A stretch of DNA of 24,432 bases from Peptococcaceae bacterium BRH_c23 (GCA_000961805.1 LADV01000198.1:1-24432); one strand, 5' to 3'. Shown: positions 7,241-15,074, counted from the first letter of the stretch. The notes: generated by a model from the sequence alone, not told the origin. Numbers and translations: made by a program.

Positions 7241-8053
7241 ATGCTAGCAACTAAATTTGGATCCTTCACCAAAATGGATCAAGGAACTTCATTGAACGAC
7301 GAACAAATTTACAGAGCAGCCCCAAGTGTATTTGCGGGGGGAAAACATTCTTCACGTTCAGAGAGATACACGTACATTCCCACAATTGAAGTCCTAAATG
7401 GTTTAAGGGCCGAAGGCTTCCTACCTTTCTCTGTCTGTCAGTCTAAAACTCGTATCGAGGGTAAGGCTGACTTCACGAAACACATGATCAGACTCAGGCG
7501 GCAGGATCAAATCTTAGCCCCAGAAGCTAATGAAATAGTTCTTTGTAATTCCCACGATGGAACGTCAAGCTATCAAATGCTCTGTGGCTTGTTTCGGTTC
7601 GTGTGTGCTAACGGTCTTTTAATTGGGAACACAGTGGAGGATATTAGGGTTCAGCACCGCGGAAATATAGTAGATAATGTGATCGATGCAGCCTATACCA
7701 TTGTCGATCAGTTTCAAATTGCTAATGAAAGCATGGGAACAATGAAGGAGATCCAGCTATCACGTCCAGAAGAGGAAATATTTGCTCGGTCTGCCCTTGC
7801 ACTAAAATATGGCGAAGAGTCACCAGTATCGCCAAGACAGATCCTACTGCCAAAGAGACTCGATGATGGCAAGAGTGATCTCTGGACGAAATTTAACGTG
7901 GTCCAGGAAAACCTGATGCGAGGTGGACAACGAGGCCATGCCTCCTCAGGGAAAAGGGTTACAACTCGGCCCGTCCAATCAATCGACAATAACATTAAGT
8001 TAAATAGGGCACTTTGGATACTAGCGGACGAGATGGCCCGGTTGAAGGCCTAA
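7241..8053 (+). CDS. DUF932-family protein
   Basis: The 270-residue protein fits the DUF932 family, common on plasmids, ICEs and phages and still without a defined biochemical role. Typical features are the N-terminal YIPTIEVLNGLRAEGFLPFSV, the central beta-strand block TKHMIRLRRQDQI...NEIVLCNSHDGTSSYQMLCGLFRFVCANGLLIGN (read in pieces) and the later helical part with LWTKFNVVQENLMRGG. The C-terminal stretch RGHASSGKRVTTRPVQSIDNNIKLNRALW is also typical, linking the fold to the last helix. AAAGGGGG lies 8 bases before the ATG. It follows a strong hairpin, so its expression may be lower than that of the genes upstream or driven separately. I see no truncation. Function unknown; a link to replication or defence evasion of the element is only inference. 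Confidence 0.85.
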   Translation: MLATKFGSFTKMDQGTSLNDEQIYRAAPSVFAGGKHSSRSERYTYIPTIEVLNGLRAEGFLPFSVCQSKTRIEGKADFTKHMIRLRRQDQILAPEANEIVLCNSHDGTSSYQMLCGLFRFVCANGLLIGNTVEDIRVQHRGNIVDNVIDAAYTIVDQFQIANESMGTMKEIQLSRPEEEIFARSALALKYGEESPVSPRQILLPKRLDDGKSDLWTKFNVVQENLMRGGQRGHASSGKRVTTRPVQSIDNNIKLNRALWILADEMARLKA

Positions 8054-8083
8054 ATTCCCTATTTAGAAAGGAGGTCACCCAAA

Positions 8084-8323
8084 TTGAACCGCACAATCCC
8101 CATCTTAGTCATCGCCGACGAAACTGGCGAATTAAACCGACACTATGAAGATTGCCCTGTATGTAACGGACGCCACTCAGTTAAAGTATACGTAGCCAGC
8201 TTCAAGACCTGGTGTTATGAGGAAAGGACCTGCCAGTCCTGTTCCTTCTTCGATAAGACAATTCACCGTAAAAACTCTATAGCAAAAATGGAGGCATCAC
8301 CTAAACGTGACAGCCTCCATTAA
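8084..8323 (+). CDS. Small zinc-ribbon-like protein
   Basis: The 79-residue protein starts with TTG 8084, chosen because AAAGGAGG lies just upstream and there is no ATG before the cysteines. Two CxxC knuckles are visible, C24-P-V-C27 and C50-Q-S-C53, separated by 22 residues, as in zinc ribbons that bind nucleic acid or act as structural sites. No homologue is recognised. It is 30 bases downstream of the DUF932 gene and is probably co-transcribed. Its last codons (EASPKRDSLH) lie inside the terminal hairpin at 8287-8321, so translation to the end would melt the hairpin. Confidence 0.65.
   Translation: MNRTIPILVIADETGELNRHYEDCPVCNGRHSVKVYVASFKTWCYEERTCQSCSFFDKTIHRKNSIAKMEASPKRDSLH
8287..8321. 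terminator. Bidirectional terminator between convergent genes
   Basis: AATGGAGGC (8287-8295) pairs with GCCTCCATT (8313-8321); inner TCAC/GTGA extends the stem. On the plus strand AATTTATT follows; on the minus strand TTTTTGC follows, right after the XRE gene stop. It thus serves both genes. Stem and tail resemble 7170-7202. Confidence 0.7.
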
Positions 8324-8324
8324 T

Positions 8325-8663
8325 TTATTCCATCCTCAATTTGCTTGAGTGTTCGCTGATCATCCTACAAATGTTTAGCATCAATCTGAGCTCATCCGTA
8401 TCTTTATTCTTCGCTACGGATATTAGTTCATTGATTAAACTGTTAGGTTCAACATGAACTTCTTCCTGAAGAAGGTAATCGACTGTGACCCCTAAGGAGT
8501 TAGCAATACTTACCACTGTTTCTAAGCTGGGATTCTTCTCTGTTCGCTCAACTTGACCTATGTATGACTCATTTACTCCTGCAGCCTCGGCAAGTTGTTC
8601 CTGAGTAAGTCTGAGTTTAGTCCTCTCTTCTCTAATTCGCTTACCTAAATACTCAAAAACCAT
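8325..8663 (-). CDS. XRE-family helix-turn-helix transcriptional repressor
   Basis: The N-terminal 65 residues form a lambda-Cro/CI-type HTH: GKRIREERTKLRLTQEQLAEAAGVNESYIGQVERTEKNPSLETVVSIANSLGV (seen here in full domain order). The tail of about 45 residues (LINELISVAKNKDTDELRLMLNICRMISEHS) is probably a dimerisation helix pair. AAGGGG lies 8 bases before the ATG at 8663; the GTG six bases further up is too close to it. It is divergent from the lipoprotein gene and convergent with the recombination operon. A typical role is control of its own and neighbouring island promoters. A partial dyad, ACCA-N5-TGGT, in the divergent region (about 8685-8697) is a candidate operator. Confidence 0.9.
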   Translation of the reverse strand: MVFEYLGKRIREERTKLRLTQEQLAEAAGVNESYIGQVERTEKNPSLETVVSIANSLGVTVDYLLQEEVHVEPNSLINELISVAKNKDTDELRLMLNICRMISEHSSKLRME

Positions 8664-8737
8664 CTTCACTGCCCCTTCCGTTTACCACTATATGGTATTT
8701 GCAGAGGGGCTTGAAGGTGCTATTTGTATTATTTATG

Positions 8738-8767
8738 TTGACTATTGGTATTATTAAATGTTAGTAT
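8738..8767 (+). promoter_or_regulatory. Candidate promoter of the lipoprotein gene
   Basis: TTGACT (8738-8743) and TAGTAT (8762-8767) are spaced by 18 bases, about 30 bases before the ATG at 8798. Several GGTATT-like hexamers lie around it and could be repressor contacts. Moderate match to sigma-A consensus. Confidence 0.45.
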
Positions 8768-8797
8768 TTTCCTGAACGCAAAATGAGGAGGAAAAAA

Positions 8798-9580
8798 ATG
8801 AAAACTATTAGAATGAAGGGAAATTACTCAAATCTGTTCCTAACGCTAATTGCCATGTTGATCCTCGTAGGTTGCTCTAATTCATCTCCTACAAATAGTT
8901 CACCCATTGAAAAACAAACAGCTGAAGATGTAGTCAAAAACTATATTATTGCAAGTGCAAACGATGATGCAGATAAAATTTCTAAGACAATATTAAATCC
9001 TGACCTTTACGCAGAAAAACTTAAAGGATTAACTAAAAGTAGTAAACAACGAACGGTGGAATTTACAAGAAACGCTGCAAGAAATCAGGATGTACCAATA
9101 GGCAAATATGTAATCGTAGATTTTCTTGTTCAAGGTCAAGCTACTCCTAAACAGATATACCTAAAAAACACAGATCAAGGTTTTAAGGTAGATCTTGTAC
9201 GTTATTGGGGTTTCTCACCTGTATCATTTGCTCAGTTTAAGGCTGAAAAATCTACCACTGGGGTAAAGTTTTATATTTGGGCAGAACTTGACGATTATTT
9301 TAATTATGAATTTAGCGGTAAAGACAATCAATATTATTCTATAAAGATATCAGACTCGGAAAATAAGCATACATCTCTACATGCTTATCTATCTAAGGAT
9401 GACTTAAGATGCAATGAAGCATATGATGTTTTAAAAGATGGAAAGTCACATCAAATGGTAGTTAACCTTAAGTATCCGACCCAGAGAAAAAATAGTTCCG
9501 ATGGTGTATTGGTAGACAAAGTACTTACAATAGGCGATTGGTTAGATGTTCCATCTTCTGAACGAGTTGATGGAAAATAA
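8798..9580 (+). CDS. Predicted lipoprotein of unknown function
   Basis: A typical lipoprotein signal is present: a basic start (MKTIRMKGN), a hydrophobic stretch (LFLTLIAMLILVGC) and lipobox L-V-G-C with the acylated cysteine at residue 26. The mature protein begins with a Ser/Asn/Thr-rich spacer, then a region (about 38-120) resembling the small DUF4878/NTF2-like lipoproteins (TAEDVVKNYIIASANDDADKISK). The remaining 130 residues are unassigned. It would be anchored outside the cytoplasmic membrane. The ATG at 8798 follows GAGGAGG with six bases; the ATG at 8783 lies before that site and is not used. No partner gene is apparent. Flanked by an XRE repressor and a terminator, it looks like a single-gene cargo unit. 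Exact function unknown. Confidence 0.8.
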   Translation: MKTIRMKGNYSNLFLTLIAMLILVGCSNSSPTNSSPIEKQTAEDVVKNYIIASANDDADKISKTILNPDLYAEKLKGLTKSSKQRTVEFTRNAARNQDVPIGKYVIVDFLVQGQATPKQIYLKNTDQGFKVDLVRYWGFSPVSFAQFKAEKSTTGVKFYIWAELDDYFNYEFSGKDNQYYSIKISDSENKHTSLHAYLSKDDLRCNEAYDVLKDGKSHQMVVNLKYPTQRKNSSDGVLVDKVLTIGDWLDVPSSERVDGK

Positions 9581-9641
9581 TAAAGATTATTAGGCCAAGC
9601 ATACTAAGAGCTCGTGAAAGCAAGCGAAAGTAACCAATGAG

Positions 9642-9671
9642 AAAAGACCCTTGCAATTGCAGGGGTCTTTT
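9642..9671. terminator. Bidirectional rho-independent terminator
   Basis: AAAAGACCC (9642-9650) pairs with GGGTCTTTT (9663-9671); the stem continues through TTGCAATTGCAG with one wobble. The T-runs and A-runs at both ends allow use on either strand, by the lipoprotein gene (plus) and, beyond its stop, the phosphoesterase relic (minus). Confidence 0.85.
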
Positions 9672-9740
9672 GAACTATTTAACAATATTTTATTCCTTGA
9701 AGGAGACGCGTACTACTATACAGCCTCCCATTTCCATTAC

Positions 9741-10199
9741 TTATTTCACATCAGCACAGTAGCAGCACTGACTCCGAGTATCAAAAGCCGATAATCGCTT
9801 GTTATGGCCTGCACCAGTATCGATACCGATCCGATCCCGGCTAATAAATATTTCCCCCTTGCCTGTAAATGCGACAGTCGGGTTATGGCCAAATACGACT
9901 ATCTTACTTGTTGCTCCAGATAGATCCGAAGCATTTAAGAAGTCGTGTCTAATCCATAGGAAATCCTGTTCTGTTTGGTCTTCAATTTTCCTCGTAGGGT
10001 TAACCCCCGCGTGTACAAAGAAGTACTTATCACTCTCAACATATAGGGGTAGGCCCGCGAAATATTCCATGTGACTCTTCATAACCGTTTTACTTTTGTA
10101 CGAATCGAGAGTTCTCTGTCCACCATTGACTAGCCACTCTGTTTTTATATTGCTTAGAATAGTAAAACCTTGAACACCCTTGTCACCATTCCAAAGGGA
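9741..10199 (-). pseudogene. Metallophosphoesterase (Ser/Thr phosphatase-type) C-terminal relic
   Basis: The frame is open from 10199 down to the stop at 9741, but it carries only the back part of a calcineurin-like phosphoesterase. Landmarks are EWLVNGGQRTLDSY, FFVHAGVNP (metal-binding His), DFLWIRHDFL, IVVFGHNPT (GHxP His) and RIGIDTGAG. The N-terminal metal-binding motifs (DxH, GDxxDRG, GNHE) are missing. Upstream of the homology is KGVQGFTIL and then a TAA at 10202-10200. The only ATG in the frame (10082) is internal to the domain. Without half of the dinuclear metal site it cannot be an active phosphatase. It is bounded by a terminator on the left and an unassigned spacer on the right. 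It probably represents the chromosomal or older island gene into which cargo was inserted. Confidence 0.8.
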
Positions 10200-10270
10200 T
10201 TAAAAAATTAGCCGCATAGAGCGGTATATTTTAAAAGCGTATTTTAAATAGGTGACAAGACTTTGTTTGG

Positions 10271-10312
10271 GCATCTACGAGTGGTTGACTCTCATTCCAC
10301 GCTCCTAGATGC
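10271..10312. repeat. Imperfect inverted repeat downstream of the STAND gene
   Basis: GCATCTA (10271-10277) pairs with TAGATGC (10306-10312); after one C/C mismatch GAGTG pairs with CGCTC including a wobble. No U-tract follows on the minus strand, so termination is possible but unproven. The rest of 10200-10383 shows no gene. Confidence 0.45.
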
Positions 10313-10383
10313 TTATTCAACGTCAGTGCTTTAGACAAACCGACAAAGGTTCACATCCCACTTCCAGCCAGTCTAAGATTTCC

Positions 10384-13272
10384 TTATAAATTATCAAACT
10401 GGATAAGTTCGTGAATTGTGGCATTGGCATGCTCTCGCGAGAGGCCCATTTGCAACAACAATTGAATGTAGTTGTTAAGACTAGCTTGTTGATAAGGATG
10501 TGGATGCCCGTTGCAGAGGCTGAAATTGAGCAGAATGCCCACCATTCGACGCATCAACAGCTCAGCCTCCTGAATCCGATTAGTGGCCTGCAATAGTGTC
10601 GCCAAATTGTTAATATCGGTTGCAACGGCTGGATGGTTCTCTCCTAAGCTCTGTTCATCAATGGCCAGCGCCCGTCGCATCAACAGCTCAGCCTCCTGCA
10701 CCCCATTCGTGGCCTTCAACAGTGTCGCCAAATTGTTGAGGCGGATGGCGACGTCAGGATGGTTCTCTCCTAAGCTCTGCTCATCAATGACCAGCGCCTG
10801 TCGCATCAACGGCTCAGCCTCCTGCACCCGATTAGTGGCCAGCAACAGTGCCGCTAAATTATTAATATGGATAGCCACAGTAGGGTGGTTCTCTCCATAG
10901 TACTGCTTATTAATGGCCAGCGCCCGTCTCATCAGCTGCTCGGCCTCCATCAAACGATTGGTGTCCTGTAACAGTTGCGCTAAATTATTGAAATGGTTGG
11001 CCACTTTAGGGTGGTTCTCTCCATACCTCTGCTCATCAATGGCCAGCGCTCGATGAATCAGCTGCTCGGCGTCCTTCAGCCGATTGGTGGCCTTTAATAG
11101 TCCCGCTAGATTGCTAAGAACTATGGCAACGCTAGGATGGTTCTCTCCTAAGCCCTGCTCATCAATGGCCAGCGCCCGTCGCAACAGCTGCTCGGCCTCC
11201 TTCAACCGATTGGTGTCCAGGAACATTCCCGCCAAACAGGTGAGGTCTACGGCGACTTTAGGGTGGTTCTCTCCATAGTACTGCTCATCGATGGCCAGCG
11301 CTTGGCGCATGAGCGGCTCAGCCTCCTTCAACCGATTGGTCGCTCGCAATAGTTGTGCCAAATTGCTAAGACGGATGGCCACTTTAGGGTTGTTTTCTTC
11401 ATAGCTCTGCTCATCGATGGCCAACGCGCGTCTCATCAACGGTTCAGCCTGGGCATAAAGTGCCTTGGAATAGAAGAAAGTACCAAGTTGGTTCATCAAC
11501 CGATTTGTGGGCTCGTTGATTTGAGCTTTGTCGGCAAAATGCACGCACGTTTGGGCGTGAGGTGCCAGAGGGTCCAGCGTGGACCACGAGCGTACGTCTT
11601 CCGGGTCGCCGACAAAGGCTTTATCTATCCAATCCATGGCTCCCGTTAGTTCATGGTGCTCCCCATCACCCTGTAAACTTCGACGGGTTACATCCTGCAC
11701 CAAGCGATGAACGGAAAATGTGGGCACGTCATCGGCGCGTGTCACTAGGGAGAATGTCTCTAGGTCGGCAAGTGCATCGAAGAGCTCAGTTGGGAGTTCT
11801 GAGATTCCATACTTCCCTGAATCGTCTAAGGAAGAGACTTCGATTGTGACGTCCAGCAACGTTTCAGGAATCGGATCCGGGGAGAACCATGCCAACCGGT
11901 TTAGTAATCGACGAGCGGGTTCCGAGAGTTGATCGAATGAGGTCTGCCACGTTACCGCCACGCTCAATGGGTATTGCATTAACCGCTCGTTAAACCACAT
12001 CAGCACTCGGTCATGCTGGGTCTGCCATTGTTCGAGGTATTGGGCAAAGGACATCCGTTTTGTCTCGATCATAGCTCCGGCCTGTTCCAACGCTAGGGCA
12101 AGCTTGCCAAGTGTCACCGCCAGCTTGTGAGCCTGTGAGGCGTCATCTGCCTGTTTTCGTCGCCGATTCGCAGTGCGTTCAAGCAGGAAGCTCTCTGCAT
12201 CCGCTTCGGTTAAGACATCCAATGCAAGGCTCTCTACAGCCCCTGACCAGCGGCTAATCCGCGAGGTGATGAGTACTTGCCCGGCGCTGGAGAGTTGACC
12301 CAATATGTTCTCCACCGCTTGTGCGGCTTGCTCTGTGTCCACGTTGTCTAATATTAATAACCAGCCAGGATGCTGCTGTAGCCAATGTAACGTTGCAGCA
12401 ACCTGTACATCGAGTTCTTTAGTATCCTTCTCCTCAAGATCGAGCACACTTGGCCTGCAGAGTGCTCCAAGGTTAGCCTTGAGGCCATCTGGAGAATCAG
12501 CTCGCACGAAGAGTAAGGCAGTGTAATCTTCGAAGTGTTTGTGGGCGAACTCTAAAGCCACACGTGTCTTTCCAATCCCACCCAAGCCATGGACGGAGGC
12601 AACTGTAGCACTGGCTGTAATAGCTGCCACACGCTGGTGCCCGCAATACTCTGCTTGTGACAGCATAGTGTGAATTTTCTCTAGGAATCCCTCGCGTCCT
12701 TTAAATAGCGTGCCGAGAGTTTTATATGGCAAATTGTTCACCTTGTGATTTAGTTCCAGGCACAGGTCGTGGAAAACTTCTCGAACAAGCTGATGCCAGC
12801 CGTCAAAGTTCGTCCTATGTTCGCCGGAGTCGTAAATGTGCTGTACATGAGCCTGCTGAAGCCGAGCGTCGTCGTCACTCTGGCGAATTGGCCAACCGAA
12901 GTCGCGCGGAGCCTCAGGTTTGGCGAAATAGACCAATACCTCCTTCTTAAAGTAGCGGGCAAGTCGGTATTCCCACTGGGTGTAAGACCAACCTGAAAAC
13001 GTCGCGGAGTCAGTTTTTCCAAGGGTCTGGAGAAGGGATTGCTCATGTTCCTGGGTGGGTCGGGCACCGGATGCCTCACCAACGAGGTGGATGACAAGAT
13101 CACATTTCCGGACGTAATCTGCGAGGCTCTCCAATAGGATGTGTCCACCTTGCTGAAAATCTTCCTGAACTTTAACTTCATAGGGGTGGCCTTTAAGTGC
13201 GCCTAGTTGATTTGCAAGCTTTAGACGATAAGATTTGAACTCGGTGCTAACGCATGATAGAAAGATTTTCAT
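10384..13272 (-). CDS. NLR-like STAND protein: DUF4062-like N-terminus, NB-ARC ATPase, kinesin-light-chain-type TPRs
   Basis: Order in 963 residues: residues 1-170, a TIR/DUF4062-like domain starting MKIFLSCVSTEFKSYR with CDLVIHLVG; about 190-450, an NB-ARC NTPase with P-loop GLGGIGKT (229-236), Walker B WLLILDNVD (about 304-312) and sensor LITSR (334-338); a winged-helix/linker with SVHRLVQDV; then seven near-identical 42-residue TPRs and one degenerate copy. Such proteins are the bacterial counterparts of NOD-like receptors. The C-terminal repeats sense a ligand, NB-ARC oligomerises with ATP, and the N-terminal domain acts as effector, typically in anti-phage abortive infection. The start is ATG 13272 with GGAGGA upstream; the ATG 27 bases earlier precedes that site. 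The gene is visibly GC-richer than its neighbours, which suggests separate transfer. Ligand and effector activity unknown. Confidence 0.9.
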   Translation of the reverse strand: MKIFLSCVSTEFKSYRLKLANQLGALKGHPYEVKVQEDFQQGGHILLESLADYVRKCDLVIHLVGEASGARPTQEHEQSLLQTLGKTDSATFSGWSYTQWEYRLARYFKKEVLVYFAKPEAPRDFGWPIRQSDDDARLQQAHVQHIYDSGEHRTNFDGWHQLVREVFHDLCLELNHKVNNLPYKTLGTLFKGREGFLEKIHTMLSQAEYCGHQRVAAITASATVASVHGLGGIGKTRVALEFAHKHFEDYTALLFVRADSPDGLKANLGALCRPSVLDLEEKDTKELDVQVAATLHWLQQHPGWLLILDNVDTEQAAQAVENILGQLSSAGQVLITSRISRWSGAVESLALDVLTEADAESFLLERTANRRRKQADDASQAHKLAVTLGKLALALEQAGAMIETKRMSFAQYLEQWQTQHDRVLMWFNERLMQYPLSVAVTWQTSFDQLSEPARRLLNRLAWFSPDPIPETLLDVTIEVSSLDDSGKYGISELPTELFDALADLETFSLVTRADDVPTFSVHRLVQDVTRRSLQGDGEHHELTGAMDWIDKAFVGDPEDVRSWSTLDPLAPHAQTCVHFADKAQINEPTNRLMNQLGTFFYSKALYAQAEPLMRRALAIDEQSYEENNPKVAIRLSNLAQLLRATNRLKEAEPLMRQALAIDEQYYGENHPKVAVDLTCLAGMFLDTNRLKEAEQLLRRALAIDEQGLGENHPSVAIVLSNLAGLLKATNRLKDAEQLIHRALAIDEQRYGENHPKVANHFNNLAQLLQDTNRLMEAEQLMRRALAINKQYYGENHPTVAIHINNLAALLLATNRVQEAEPLMRQALVIDEQSLGENHPDVAIRLNNLATLLKATNGVQEAELLMRRALAIDEQSLGENHPAVATDINNLATLLQATNRIQEAELLMRRMVGILLNFSLCNGHPHPYQQASLNNYIQLLLQMGLSREHANATIHELIQFDNL
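10555..11455 (-). repeat. Seven tandem 126-bp repeats encoding TPR units
   Basis: ATGGCCAGCG or its one-base variant occurs at exactly 126-base steps (10661, 10787, 10913, 11039, 11165, and on to about 11417). Each unit encodes 42 residues with the consensus AE-LMRRALAIDEQ-YGENHPKVA--LNNLA-LL-ATNR-QE. DNA identity between units is high, so copy number can change by recombination. Confidence 0.9.
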
Positions 13273-13299
13273 ACTTGCTCTCTCCTCCATAACAAACAT

Positions 13300-13669
13300 T
13301 CTTCATAGGGGTGAGTCCTTGCTTATTTGAGTGACCTTTCCTCTTCCGTAGGTTAAGCATTACTAGCAACTCCGATAGAAGGCAATTATAGAAAGACCTC
13401 AAGCACGTCAGCACAAATCCATTTGCAGTTCTCCCTCAGCCCCTGAAAACCATTCGGTTTGAAGACAAGCAATATTCCGTCCGTTAAGTAATAATGCTAG
13501 AAACTCTAAGATTTCATCTGCTTGTAACACTCGTTAGGCCATATCCACCAATTTCCTGTAAAGAACCAAGCATTTTCGGTTTTTCTAACAACAAAAGTAG
13601 CCAATTGCGGCTTTGTAAATTAGTGTCCCCTAAGCCGCAGATTCGAAGCGTATTAAAGACTTAGTTAAG
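13300..13669. other. Non-coding spacer with one inverted repeat
   Basis: No credible coding frame is present. GCGGCTT (13607-13613) and AAGCCGC (13632-13638) form a 7-bp stem just past the SRAP stop (minus direction), without a good T-tract. The 5' side would contain the STAND promoter, but I cannot define it. Confidence 0.4.
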
Positions 13670-14275
13670 CTAAAACAGTTTAGCTCCCACAGGAACCAAG
13701 CACTCAGGCCCATTATTCTTAACTGAATTCACCAACTCAGAAACCTCATAGGCAATCATGGACTCCGCTGGGTAAGGCACTAACAAACTCTTAAGATACC
13801 CCGCGTCCACAATACTCTGATCCAACCAGGCACGCTCAGCATCTCGCGACAAGATGACAGGCATGCGATCATGGATCCCCGCCATTAGCTCATTATGAGT
13901 AGTCGTTATTATGGTGCATGAATTAACTATATCGCCATCGGGTGACTTCCACGTGTCCCAAGGGCCAGCGAACCCGAAGAGCTCTTTATTCTTTAGAGTT
14001 ATTCTGTAAGGTCGTTTGGTGCGCCCCTCTTTCTTCCGATCATAGAACCCATCTGCTACTATAAGGCAACGCTTTCGTTGGAGTCTATGCTTGCACCTTG
14101 GCTTATCATCTACAGTTTCTGTCCTGGCATTGATCATTTTATGGCCGATAGCTGGGTTTATGACAGGGACATTTTGAGTCGGGGCAACGTTGTAGTTAGG
14201 TTTTAGGTGTATTGGTTCAGCTTTAAATCGTTCTCTAATATCCTCAATATCAATAAAAGTAAAGCGTCCGCACAT
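13670..14275 (-). CDS. SRAP (YedK/HMCES-type) abasic-site protein, internally deleted and probably inactive
   Basis: SRAP proteins crosslink through Cys2 to abasic sites in single-stranded DNA and protect replication forks. Visible: MCGRF with Cys2, NYNVAPTQ (27-34), INAR-TET (48-54), RKRCLIVADGFY (68-78), and the catalytic-type His in IHDRMPVIL (His135). Two departures stand out. Between VPVIN (about 36-40) and PAIGHKMINAR (41-51) the usual 25-30 residue segment with WGLIP-W is missing, an in-frame deletion. The normally conserved GFYEW is GFYDR, which changes the active-site glutamate to Asp79 and the following Trp to Arg. The length of 201 residues is short for about 220-230. It may still bind DNA but is probably impaired. 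The promoter and heptamer array lie upstream. Confidence 0.88.
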   Translation of the reverse strand: MCGRFTFIDIEDIRERFKAEPIHLKPNYNVAPTQNVPVINPAIGHKMINARTETVDDKPRCKHRLQRKRCLIVADGFYDRKKEGRTKRPYRITLKNKELFGFAGPWDTWKSPDGDIVNSCTIITTTHNELMAGIHDRMPVILSRDAERAWLDQSIVDAGYLKSLLVPYPAESMIAYEVSELVNSVKNNGPECLVPVGAKLF

Positions 14276-14305
14276 GCTAGCTCTTCTAAATTTAATCTTA
14301 AGACC

Positions 14306-14334
14306 ATTATAGCCTAGTCATCTACTGAAGTAAC
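14306..14334 (-). promoter_or_regulatory. Candidate promoter of the SRAP gene
   Basis: On the minus strand a perfect TATAAT (14311-14306) lies about 30 bases before the ATG. A weak -35 (TTACTT) 16 bases upstream overlaps two ACTGAAG heptamers, which suggests control by a repressor or activator. Confidence 0.45.
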
Positions 14335-14434
14335 TGAAGGACTGAAGGGTTTATCGGTAACTCTTTATAATAATAAAAAAATTTATTCTTGAAAAGTTAC
14401 TGTTTTATCCTTCAGTTGGTGATTATCCTTCAGT
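14324..14434. repeat. Cluster of five ACTGAAG heptamers in inverted arrangement
   Basis: ACTGAAG occurs at 14324, 14333 and 14341, and its complement CTTCAGT at 14410 and 14428. Between them GGTAACT and AGTTACT (or GTTAC) and an AATAAA/TTTATT pair form a further nested dyad. The left group overlaps the SRAP -35 region. Candidate operator array; the binding protein is unknown. Confidence 0.6.
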
Positions 14435-14515
14435 AACCTAAGAGCCCCCCTGGCGAGAAGCTAGTTCAATATGGGCAAAAATGGGCTTAATAAATAAGAT
14501 TGCAATCCGTAAGAG

Positions 14516-15046
14516 CTAGAACCAAAGATCCAATAGAACTATCTTAACGTTAGGATACTTACTCCTGACATTATCTACGTTACGCTTATCAGGGGAATAG
14601 TAAAATACATACTTATGTAGAGCTCCAGTCTGAGCTCTTACCCTAATGCAATCCTTTTTTAATTTATCATTACTGCTCGGACTCACAGCTGAAAATGTTT
14701 CAGCAATAACTACCTCGTCTTTTGAGACTACATCGTAGCCAGGGGATGTTCCCAAGTTAAGAATAAATGGTGCATGTTCTGGGTGCGTCTCTAGAAGATA
14801 TTCCGTAGCCATTAGCGATGTCAGATATGTAAATGTTTGGTTCAACTGCTCAACTAAGTTTAATGCTCGATCTTCCAAGGGATCCTGCCCGAATTCATGA
14901 AATCGAATCTCATGGAAAAGGTCAATTCCTTTTTTGTGCTCAAGTAATTCCTTTAATTTTGTTGTTGTACTTTCGGCAGTTTCCAAGATGCTTAGTTTTA
15001 ATTTGGCTAATTCCTCGGCATTATTGATTTGTACTTGTTTGCTCAA
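14516..15046 (-). CDS. Unassigned protein, second gene of the HEPN operon
   Basis: The 176-residue protein starts at TTG 15046, chosen for GGAGGAG seven bases upstream and the 28-base gap to the preceding gene. The N-terminal half is helical with a coiled-coil look (ELAKLKLSILETAESTTTKLKELLEHKKG, then the LEDRALNLVEQLNQTFTYLTSLMATEYLL helix). The C-terminal half is alpha/beta: NLGTSPGYDVVS, VVIAETFSAVSPSSNDKLKKD, HKYVFYYSP, KIVLLDLWF. The spacing of Asp in GYDVV and Glu in AETF recalls a PD-(D/E)XK-like core, but the Lys is not in the standard place, so I make no nuclease claim. It has no transmembrane segment or signal. The context implies it works with the HEPN protein. Confidence 0.6.
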   Translation of the reverse strand: MSKQVQINNAEELAKLKLSILETAESTTTKLKELLEHKKGIDLFHEIRFHEFGQDPLEDRALNLVEQLNQTFTYLTSLMATEYLLETHPEHAPFILNLGTSPGYDVVSKDEVVIAETFSAVSPSSNDKLKKDCIRVRAQTGALHKYVFYYSPDKRNVDNVRSKYPNVKIVLLDLWF

Positions 15047-15074
15047 TTTTTCTCCTCCAAAAAATTGTAATAAA

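Noticed and set aside
10555..11455. Regular 126-bp repeats that might suggest a CRISPR-like or satellite array
   Set aside because: Units are adjacent with no unique spacers and encode a TPR solenoid in frame.
10411..12996. Several open frames antisense to the STAND gene, some with repeated sequence
   Set aside because: They mirror the TPR repeats and the GC-richer codons of the real gene; none has a credible ribosome site or family.
12750..13181. 143-residue minus-strand frame inside the STAND gene
   Set aside because: Same strand, alternative frame of the DUF4062-like region; an out-of-frame shadow.
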